Shown here: positions 1-4,942 of the stretch, piece by piece
How the letters are laid out: each line of letters starts with the position of its first letter
Numbering within the stretch: the stretch's first letter is position 1
Notes under the pieces: model-generated
The model's database searches: none
The model's input: the letters and a program-made list of their open reading frames with translations, nothing else
What the model was told of the DNA's origin: nothing
Position numbers and translations under genes: made by a program
Source of the DNA: Bdellovibrionales bacterium
GTDB taxonomy: Bacteria > Bdellovibrionota > Bdellovibrionia > Bdellovibrionales > JAMPXM01
DNA length: 9,372 nucleotides
Reading direction: 5' to 3'
Assembly: GCA_005793615.1 (NCBI GenBank)
Contig: SXRI01000173.1
Location: 1 to 9,372, forward strand

Positions 1-430
1 ATTCGGCGTCATTCGCCTGTCCCTGAGCAGCATAGAACGCCCCGATCACCGCTCCCCACTCCAGACCGACGACGGCATGCACGGGTATGCGGGCCCGAGC
101 CAATTCGCGCAGGGCTCCGATATGAGCGAACGCCTTCATTCCACCCGGACCCAATATCAAACCGATCTTTGGTAGATCTCTATTCAAAAACGTCGGAGGC
201 TGGTGAGTTGGTACCGGAGGCGGTGTCGCCATCGGCGGAGGCGCCAATGAACCTTGCGACTGTGGTTCGGTCACGGTAACGGTTGGTGTAGACCTCGCAG
301 GTGCCTGGGCGCTCGTCCCCTGGTGATGTTTACCTGGCGCATTTATCTCCGGTCGGGTCTGAAGTGAATCACAACCTGTGGTGAACAGACTCGCCGCCAA
401 AGCAAAACCAAGAGTGATCTTCGATGTCAT
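1..430 (-). CDS. Patatin-like lipoprotein, nucleophile serine replaced (partial, C-terminus outside window)
   Basis: The first 143 residues are visible and the gene runs off the left edge. It opens with a lipoprotein-type signal (hydrophobic residues 6-17, then T-T-G-C with Cys20), so the product is probably lipid-anchored in the envelope. Residues 21-85 are a Pro/Thr/Gln-rich linker. From about residue 87 it matches the start of a patatin phospholipase domain: a strand, then GPGGMK (94-99) followed by AHIGALREL, in the place of the usual GGGxRG oxyanion loop. The nucleophile elbow, normally GxSxG, reads GLEWG (122-126), so Glu124 sits where the catalytic Ser should be, and the Arg and last Gly of the oxyanion loop are Lys and Ala. 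By family knowledge this should abolish acyl hydrolase activity; that is an inference. The catalytic Asp region lies outside the window. The start lies 7 bases after the tlyA stop, with AAGAG as a weak ribosome site, so it is probably co-transcribed with tlyA. Confidence 0.8.
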   Translation of the reverse strand, partial: MTSKITLGFALAASLFTTGCDSLQTRPEINAPGKHHQGTSAQAPARSTPTVTVTEPQSQGSLAPPPMATPPPVPTHQPPTFLNRDLPKIGLILGPGGMKAFAHIGALRELARARIPVHAVVGLEWGAVIGAFYAAQGQANDAE

Positions 431-437
431 CTGACTC

Positions 438-1241
438 TTAGACTGAATCTGTTCCTGTTTCTGGTCTTGTTTCCGGTCTGGCAAAAAGGAAAAATTCGCG
501 GTTACCGTCTGTACCTTCGATCGAACTTGCAAAATAATCCCCCATGATCAGATTGTTCGCGCTACAGCTCTGTCGGATTTTTTCCTCGACAGAAGGATAA
601 AGCGTCGAATCCTTCACGATTCCGTTTTTTCCCAATCCTGCTCGGCCAACCTCAAACTGCGGTTTGACTAAGGCCAACAACGCCGACGATCCTCTTAAAT
701 ACTGGATCACCTCTGGCAACACAAGCGTGAGGGAGATAAACGACACGTCAATAACGATCAAATCGAAGTTCTGACCTTGGTTCAACTCGAATATTCGCGC
801 CAAGTGGTGCTGATTTGACAACTCGCGCGCATTCACGCCCTCCAGCAAACGAACCCGGGGATCTACCCTCAGCGTCGCCGCAAGCTGCCCATGGCCAACA
901 TCGACACCAACAACGCGATCGGCGCCCGCCAGCAGCAAACAATCGGCAAAGCCACCGGTTGAAATGCCAACATCCAGCACATGGTATCCGCTTACTTTGA
1001 GCTGCAAATGATCGAGTGCGCCGCGCATTTTCAAACCACCGCGGGAAACAAAGTCCTCGTTTTCTCCGGCGGATATGACTTCCAGATGCTCATCATTTGC
1101 TACCTGCACACTGGCCTTACTCACGACCCGGCGGCTTTCTCCAAGACCAACAAAAACACGTCCGCCTGTCACCAATTCCTGCGCTCGACTCCGCGAAGGA
1201 GCAAGGCCTCTTTCGACCAAAGCAAGATCAACTCGCGTCAT
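438..1241 (-). CDS. tlyA: TlyA-family rRNA 2'-O-methyltransferase
   Basis: The 267-residue product matches the usual TlyA length (about 268). It has an N-terminal S4 RNA-binding domain (about 1-60, starting MTRVDLALVERGL, with the SRSRAQEL helix), then VSRGGLKMRGAL (from about 65) and an FtsJ/RrmJ-type SAM-dependent methyltransferase. The SAM loop is DVGISTGGF (90-98), followed by the acidic strand VVGVDVG. Asp165 (IDVSFISL) and Lys193 (LVKPQFE), with Lys71, fit the K-D-K catalytic set of 2'-O-methyltransferases. Known family members methylate ribose in 16S and/or 23S rRNA; the 'hemolysin' label on homologues is historical. An in-frame ATG 81 bases upstream exists, but homology begins at MTRVDL. 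That ATG overlaps the ispA stop as ATGA, a translational-coupling arrangement, so I chose it. A lipoprotein gene follows directly. Confidence 0.93.
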   Translation of the reverse strand: MTRVDLALVERGLAPSRSRAQELVTGGRVFVGLGESRRVVSKASVQVANDEHLEVISAGENEDFVSRGGLKMRGALDHLQLKVSGYHVLDVGISTGGFADCLLLAGADRVVGVDVGHGQLAATLRVDPRVRLLEGVNARELSNQHHLARIFELNQGQNFDLIVIDVSFISLTLVLPEVIQYLRGSSALLALVKPQFEVGRAGLGKNGIVKDSTLYPSVEEKIRQSCSANNLIMGDYFASSIEGTDGNREFFLFARPETRPETGTDSV

Positions 1242-2113
1242 CGTTCTCGTTGCCGATTGAAAAGTGCAATCTGCCTTAAAGGCTCGGCGGCTTTTGGCCA
1301 TTTGCTCAGACACTGCAGGCACGTTTCAGTCAACTCGTCGAGAAACCGCACAGTTCCTTCCTGACCCAAAAGCATCGGATAGCTACCTTGCTCAGGGCGG
1401 CTCGGATCGTAATCAAGCAGATCATCGGCGACTTGAAATGCAAGTCCGAGGGTCTCGGCGAAGGTTGCTATTTCCCTTCGTTGGTCTTCACTGGCATCGC
1501 ATGCGATTGCAGCGCCTACCGCCGCTACTCTTATCAAAGCCCCTGTTTTCAGATCGTGCATCAACCGCAGTTCGTCAATGTTAATGGCATCTTTCTTCGA
1601 ACCCATGTCAATAACCTGTCCGCCGACCATCCCTCGAAATCCCGATGCCTGCGCGAGCTCACGAACAAGTTTCACTGCAATCACCGGACGGTCATGGTAA
1701 AAATCTGCGACAATTTGAAAAGCTTCGGTAAGAAGCGCATCGCCAGCAAGAATCGCGGTCGCCTCATCGAACGCTTTATGATTGGTCGGTTTTCCCCGGC
1801 GAAAATCATCATTGTCCATGGCAGGCAGATCATCATGAATCAAAGAGTAGGTGTGTACGCACTCTACTGCCGCCGCAAACGGCAACACGACCTCGGCGGC
1901 CTGGCCCAATGCTTCGGCGGTCAAGATTGTCAGCAGGGGACGAAAACGCTTACCGCCCTCTTGCAGGAGCGAATAGCGCATGGACTCTAATAGGCGCCGA
2001 TGGCTAGCACTCTCTAAGCCACGCGACGGTAGCGAACTTCCTTTTTCAGCAAAATAGTGATCCAGAAAACCCGTCAGCTTGCCGATATTCTGTTGCGAAA
2101 GCGATTCTAACAT
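1238..2113 (-). CDS. ispA: Short-chain polyprenyl diphosphate synthase (FPP/GGPP synthase type)
   Basis: This 291-residue trans-isoprenyl diphosphate synthase condenses isopentenyl diphosphate with allylic diphosphates in the cytoplasm, feeding undecaprenyl carrier lipid and quinones. GGKRFRP (53-59) is the IPP-binding motif. The first Asp-rich motif is DDLPAMD (94-100) with RRGKPTNHKAFDEATAILAGD after it. GGQVID (164-169), HDLKTGALI (186-194) and the second Asp-rich motif DDLLD (230-234) follow in order. The first motif has the DDxxxxD form with Tyr five residues before it, as in bacterial farnesyl diphosphate synthases, but product length cannot be fixed from sequence alone. The segment after the second motif is odd: it reads DYDPSRPEQGSYPMLLG, about a dozen residues shorter than in E. 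coli IspA, and lacks the usual Lys before the (S/T)YP. The start lies 6 bases after the xseB stop, and the stop overlaps the tlyA start by 4 bases. Confidence 0.93.
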   Translation of the reverse strand: MLESLSQQNIGKLTGFLDHYFAEKGSSLPSRGLESASHRRLLESMRYSLLQEGGKRFRPLLTILTAEALGQAAEVVLPFAAAVECVHTYSLIHDDLPAMDNDDFRRGKPTNHKAFDEATAILAGDALLTEAFQIVADFYHDRPVIAVKLVRELAQASGFRGMVGGQVIDMGSKKDAINIDELRLMHDLKTGALIRVAAVGAAIACDASEDQRREIATFAETLGLAFQVADDLLDYDPSRPEQGSYPMLLGQEGTVRFLDELTETCLQCLSKWPKAAEPLRQIALFNRQRER

Positions 2114-2119
2114 CTCGCC

Positions 2120-2347
2120 TCACTCGCCTGCTTGAGCGTTAAAGTCACTTGTTACCGGCTGACCGTCGTCATCCATTCCCAAAAGGAGCTTTACCTTTTG
2201 TTCAGCGTCATTGAGTTGCGAATTACATTCGCGCGAGAGCTTCACGCCTTCCTCGAAAAGTTTCAACGACTCCTCCAGGGCAAGTTCGCCCGTCTCCATT
2301 TTCTCGACGATCTCTTCGAGTCGTGCCAAGCGTTTTTCAAAATCCAT
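2120..2347 (-). CDS. xseB: Exonuclease VII small subunit
   Basis: The 75-residue acidic helical protein has the full family pattern: FEKRLARLEEIVEKMETGEL, then ALEESLKLFEEGVKLSREC, then LNDAEQKVKLLL. Family members are about 70-80 residues and form a helical hairpin that binds the XseA C-terminal coiled coil; the complex degrades single-stranded DNA from both ends to acid-insoluble oligonucleotides. The gene lies 33 bases after xseA and 6 bases before ispA on the same strand. An AGAGG ribosome-binding site sits about 8 bases upstream of the ATG. The C-terminal tail (about the last 15 residues, DDDGQPVTSDFNAQAGE-like) is acidic and probably disordered, which is common in this family. Confidence 0.95.
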   Translation of the reverse strand: MDFEKRLARLEEIVEKMETGELALEESLKLFEEGVKLSRECNSQLNDAEQKVKLLLGMDDDGQPVTSDFNAQAGE

Positions 2348-2380
2348 AAGACCTACCTCTCTCTCGCTCTCAATTTGCTG

Positions 2381-4096
2381 TCACTTTGCAGGCAGTAAAA
2401 TTTTTGTGACCCTGGCCTCAATCGAACCTTTGCCCATTCGCACTTGCATCTCACTACCGACTGCAAGCTTGCTTGCATCACTGATAATTTCTTTATCAAC
2501 TACGACCATCGAATAGCCGCGCTCCAAAACCTTAAGCGGACTCAACGAATCCATCACCGCCATATTCAATTCAAGACGTTCTCGCTTACGCGTGAGCAAA
2601 TTACGTAGATTAGTGCGCAGCTGTGAAGTCAATGGCGCTACGTGAATACGCTTCGCCTGTAACAGGCGGTTAATATCCACTTCGAGGCGCTGCAAAAGTT
2701 CATCACAGCGAATTGCCGCATCTTGGATGCGCCGTTGCGGATCCACCAAGCGCTTCGTCAATGCCGTATTGGTCTGCCGACTGATATCGAGGCGACGTAA
2801 AATAGCCAAACGAAGTGCGCGCGACAAACTCACGATCCGCGCTTGTAAATCCGCGGCGTTCTTGACAACCAACTCAGCTGCCGCAGAAGGAGTCGGCGCT
2901 CGAAGGTCGGCGACGAAATCAGCGATTGTAAAATCGACCTCGTGACCAACAGCTGAAACCACCGGCACACGGCTACCCGCGATTGCGCGCGCCACGGCCT
3001 CGTCATTGAAAGCCCAGAGATCTTCAATCGAGCCGCCACCGCGACCAACGATCATGACATCAACATCCGAAAGGCGATTAGCGAGCGCGATCGCACCGCA
3101 AATTTCACGCGGAGCTTGATCCCCCTGTACCTTACATGGAACCAGAGTTATGCGTGCACCCTTGAAACGGCGGCAAAGGACATTGAGCATATCGCGGATA
3201 GCGGCCCCGGTCGGCGAAGTGACTATCGCAATGTGCCGCGGAAGAGTCGGCAAGCGTCGCTTGCGAGCCTCTTCAAAAAGTCCCTCACGCTGCAACTTCG
3301 CTTTCAATTGTTCGAATGCCTTTTGTAGCGCCCCGGCACCTACTGGTTCCATTAGCTCACAAAAGATCTGGTAGTTGCCGCGTGGCTCATAGACTGTGAT
3401 CTTACCGCGAATCAAAACTTCCATGCCATCTTCCGGCCGAAAACGCAGATGCGAATTAAAGCCGCGAAACATGACAGCACTGATTTGCGCCTTAGCATCC
3501 TTCAGACTGAAATAGAAATGGCCCGATGTATGCGCTTTGAAATTTGAAATTTCGCCCTTTAGCCACAGGAGCGGAAACTGACCCTCTAGAATTTCACGAA
3601 TATGGCGATTGAGTTCCGATACCGAAAGCACCTGTGGTTCGTTCTGTGGCTCGTTCTGTGGCTCGTTCTGTGGTTCGTTCTGTGGTTCGTTCTGTGGCTC
3701 ACTCACGGTCTCACTGACTATCTCGGTGACATTCTCCTTGGCGACTGGGGGCTCGGGTGAAGCTACTGGTTGAATCGGCGCCTGCTGCTGAGGCGGCGCC
3801 GGCAATGTTTGTTCAGGTTTCTTGAACTCTAGTTTGCCCCAATTTTTCTTGCTGTATTGGACCTCGGATTCCGTAACCGTCGTTCGCTTGCGCGAGGATC
3901 GCTTCGGCTCCAGAGCGGGTTCGATCGTTTTTTCAATTGGTTTTTCCGTGACTGATCCCACAGCCGCGCTATCGACGACCGCCTCGTTTGCGGCGTCGAC
4001 CGTAGCAGCGGCTTTATCGGTATTGTCGTTGGGCGCGAAAATATGCGCCCAACTCATCTGTCCTGGCGTGTGACCAGGGAAATTGTCTTCTGACAT
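2381..4096 (-). CDS. xseA: Exonuclease VII large subunit with long N-terminal extension
   Basis: The product has 571 residues, against about 400-460 for typical XseA. Family homology begins at VLSVSELNRHI (about 156), usually close to the protein's N-terminus. It then shows the OB-fold nucleic-acid-binding domain (about 156-255, with GEISNFK and SGHFYFSLKD), the catalytic domain with IVTSPTGAAIRD (291-302), RGGGSIEDLWAFNDE (352-366) and GHEVDFTIADFVADLRAPTP (384-403), and a C-terminal helical region that should bind XseB. The His and Asp of GHEVD and the Arg of RGGGS are the conserved active-site residues. Residues 1-155 are low-complexity: Ala/Glu-rich, then a basic patch (RSSRKR, 66-71), Pro/Gln-rich, then five EPQN repeats plus EPQ (133-155). 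The start has AGGA only 2-3 bases from ATG; the Met at residue 14 is an alternative. No stop breaks the extension from the domain, so it is probably translated. Confidence 0.93.
   Translation of the reverse strand: MSEDNFPGHTPGQMSWAHIFAPNDNTDKAAATVDAANEAVVDSAAVGSVTEKPIEKTIEPALEPKRSSRKRTTVTESEVQYSKKNWGKLEFKKPEQTLPAPPQQQAPIQPVASPEPPVAKENVTEIVSETVSEPQNEPQNEPQNEPQNEPQNEPQVLSVSELNRHIREILEGQFPLLWLKGEISNFKAHTSGHFYFSLKDAKAQISAVMFRGFNSHLRFRPEDGMEVLIRGKITVYEPRGNYQIFCELMEPVGAGALQKAFEQLKAKLQREGLFEEARKRRLPTLPRHIAIVTSPTGAAIRDMLNVLCRRFKGARITLVPCKVQGDQAPREICGAIALANRLSDVDVMIVGRGGGSIEDLWAFNDEAVARAIAGSRVPVVSAVGHEVDFTIADFVADLRAPTPSAAAELVVKNAADLQARIVSLSRALRLAILRRLDISRQTNTALTKRLVDPQRRIQDAAIRCDELLQRLEVDINRLLQAKRIHVAPLTSQLRTNLRNLLTRKRERLELNMAVMDSLSPLKVLERGYSMVVVDKEIISDASKLAVGSEMQVRMGKGSIEARVTKILLPAK
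3632..3700 (-). repeat. 12-bp tandem repeat inside xseA coding EPQN
   Basis: There are five complete 12-base units (plus-strand form CTGTGG[T/C]TCGTT) and a partial sixth, encoding (EPQN)5-EPQ just before the XseA OB fold. Units differ only at one third-codon position (GAA or GAG for Glu), in the order A-B-B-A-A-B along the plus strand. Because the unit is a multiple of three, copy-number changes would lengthen or shorten the linker without a frameshift. The near-identity of the units suggests recent expansion by slippage. Confidence 0.95.
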
Positions 4097-4107
4097 GTCC
4101 TGAGCAA

Positions 4108-4127
4108 CCTACCCTCGTGGGGGTAAG
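4108..4127 (-). other. Short hairpin in the xseA leader
   Basis: On the minus strand, CTTACCC and GGGTAGG can form a 7-bp stem (one G-U pair) around a 6-base loop, ending about 11 bases before the xseA ATG. No U tract follows, so it is not an intrinsic terminator. It could affect mRNA stability or xseA translation, but that is inference from a short stem. Confidence 0.35.
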
Positions 4128-4131
4128 GGCG

Positions 4132-4356
4132 TCAAGTCACCCAGAGATTCTGAAGTATCCAAAAGGCGCCAACAAAGAGGCAAATGAGCGCACCCGCTCG
4201 ATGCGACCGCCACTGCGTAATAAGTGTTGCCGGCAGGCGCTCGTCCGCGAGGCGGTTGAGACGGTCCGAGTTCAAGACCACGGTCATCACCGCTCCGTAG
4301 AAAAAACAGAAATAGGGAAAAACTGTGTCTAAATTTCTAATCAAGGCAGCCGTCAT
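4132..4356 (-). CDS. Small two-helix membrane protein, function unknown
   Basis: This is a 74-residue protein that I do not recognise. The sequence predicts two membrane helices, about residues 11-28 (FPYFCFFYGAVMTVVL) and 54-72 (ALICLFVGAFWILQNLW). They are separated by a charged loop (SDRLNRLADERLPATLITQWRSHR) rich in Arg, which by the positive-inside rule would be cytoplasmic. The chosen ATG has GGGAG about 7 bases upstream; the frame is open to an ATG at 4458, but that 34-residue addition is unlike a membrane leader and lacks a clear ribosome site. The TGA stop lies 35 bases before xseA on the same strand, so it is probably the first gene of the xseAB-ispA-tlyA transcript. Coherent hydrophobic segments and a good ribosome site argue that it is real. 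I found no convincing promoter in the roughly 235 noncoding bases upstream. Confidence 0.65.
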   Translation of the reverse strand: MTAALIRNLDTVFPYFCFFYGAVMTVVLNSDRLNRLADERLPATLITQWRSHRAGALICLFVGAFWILQNLWVT

Positions 4357-4556
4357 CTTGGATCTCCCTGAATCTCCATGGCGCCTTATTACTTCGGCTA
4401 AAACGTCGATGTTCTCCACAGGACAAAGTGCCTGGGAAAAATCAAGAACTGCCAACAAAAAAGAGAATTCAAGGGAAATCAGGAAAAATTATTCTCGCCG
4501 CGGGATGTTTACACGTTTTTTCATGTCTCAGAGAGGAATTGACGGATTTTGCTTCA

Positions 4557-4585
4557 TTGCGGCCGGCGATCAGCTCTGGTATTCT
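4557..4585 (+). promoter_or_regulatory. Sigma-70-type promoter of the 6S RNA candidate
   Basis: TTGCGG (4557-4562) and TATTCT (4580-4585) are separated by 17 bases, the ideal sigma-70 spacing. The TTG of the -35 and four or five positions of the -10 match consensus. Transcription would start at about 4592, at the GGG that opens the closing stem of the RNA. The independent agreement between promoter position and RNA 5' end supports both. Confidence 0.6.
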
Positions 4586-4591
4586 GCTTCT

Positions 4592-4775
4592 GGGTTTTCG
4601 TGGCATATGGCTCGGAAAAAAGAAACCCTACAAGTTTTGGAATTGGGGGCTGTCCCTGACGATGGTGTGCAAGCTCTGCCTGCGGGATCAGAGAAGCCTG
4701 AAGTCGTTATTATGGCCACCCACCTTAATAAACATGGGTTTCTGTTTCCGTTACGCCGCCACGAGACCTTTTTTT
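4592..4775 (+). ncRNA. ssrS: 6S RNA (candidate)
   Basis: 6S RNA mimics an open promoter and sequesters sigma-70 RNA polymerase, mainly in slow growth. This ~184-nt stretch folds into the 6S shape. The outer stem pairs GG..TTT.CGTGGC (4593-4604) with GCCACGAGACC (4758-4768), followed by GGC/GCC and CGG/CCG, then GAAACCC (4622-4628) with GGGTTTC (4736-4742). A central bubble has 15 nt on the 5' side (4629-4643) and 13 nt on the 3' side (4723-4735). An apical arm pairs TGGG.GGC (4644-4650) with GCC.CCCA (4715-4722), then TGACGA/TCGTTA and CTCT/AGAG. The apical region (GGTG.GCAAGCTC then AGAGAAGCCT.AA) and the 3' side (CACC near GGGTT, then GCCGCC) resemble E. coli 6S as I remember it. Length equals the E. 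coli RNA. Seven Ts directly after the outer stem (4769-4775) can terminate it. Overlapping open frames show no protein-like character. Confidence 0.82.
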
Positions 4776-4785
4776 GTATCCGAAC

Positions 4786-4815
4786 CCCGGCCCGCACTTT
4801 GGGCCGGGTTTTTTT
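4786..4815 (+). terminator. Strong rho-independent terminator behind the 6S RNA
   Basis: CCCGGCCC (4786-4793) and GGGCCGGG (4801-4808) form a perfect 8-bp GC stem with a 7-base loop (GCACTTT), followed by seven Ts. There is no matching A tract on the left side, so it works only for plus-strand transcripts. It follows the U tract ending the 6S candidate by about 10 bases, forming a tandem stop that insulates the gene at 4943 from read-through. Confidence 0.9.
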
Positions 4816-4860
4816 GGAGCCCTTCAAGCCCTCAGACTAGATTCTCAGTTTCCCTACCCC

Positions 4861-4879
4861 TTGTCTCATATTGAGACAA
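4861..4879. promoter_or_regulatory. Perfect inverted repeat, candidate operator or activator site
   Basis: TTGTCTCA-TAT-TGAGACAA is a 19-bp dyad with perfect 8-bp arms, between the terminator and the next promoter. It has no U tract, so it looks like a protein-binding site rather than a terminator. Its centre lies about 52 bases upstream of the start predicted from the sigma-54-like element, closer than most sigma-54 activator sites. The binding protein is unknown. Confidence 0.5.
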
Positions 4880-4895
4880 AGGAAAGTGCCGCCAT

Positions 4896-4910
4896 TGGCA
4901 TCACTCTTGC
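4896..4910 (+). promoter_or_regulatory. Candidate sigma-54 (-24/-12) promoter
   Basis: TGGCATC-N4-TTGC keeps the -24 GG and -12 GC exactly 10 bases apart, matching the RpoN consensus TGGCACG-N4-TTGC at 9 of 11 fixed positions. The start would be near 4922, giving a leader of about 21 bases that still contains the AGGAG ribosome site. No good sigma-70 pair with normal spacing was seen in this gap. Dependence on RpoN is inference from this single match. Confidence 0.5.
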
Positions 4911-4942
4911 GGTATCCTTAGGTAAACAGGAGTCAAATCAAA

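Noticed and set aside
815..1364. Plus-strand open frames opposite tlyA and ispA
   Set aside because: They are antisense shadows of well-supported genes and show no domain signatures.
4524..4530. A second TGTCTCA half-site upstream of the 6S promoter, matching the 4861-4879 dyad
   Set aside because: A single 7-base half-site without its partner arm is expected by chance at appreciable frequency in this length.
4357..4556. Promoter for the minus-strand operon
   Set aside because: I scanned the minus strand. Weak pairs such as TTGTCC-N17-TTTTAG occur, but none is good enough to report. The operon promoter must lie here or upstream, but I cannot place it.
4570..4827. Minus-strand 85-codon open frame over the same region
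   Set aside because: It is antisense to the structured RNA and its terminator, and its composition looks random.
4325..4874. Two overlapping plus-strand open frames (171 and 148 codons) across the centre
   Set aside because: Both run through the 6S RNA candidate and a strong terminator, have no good ribosome site, and show no coherent domain or membrane pattern.
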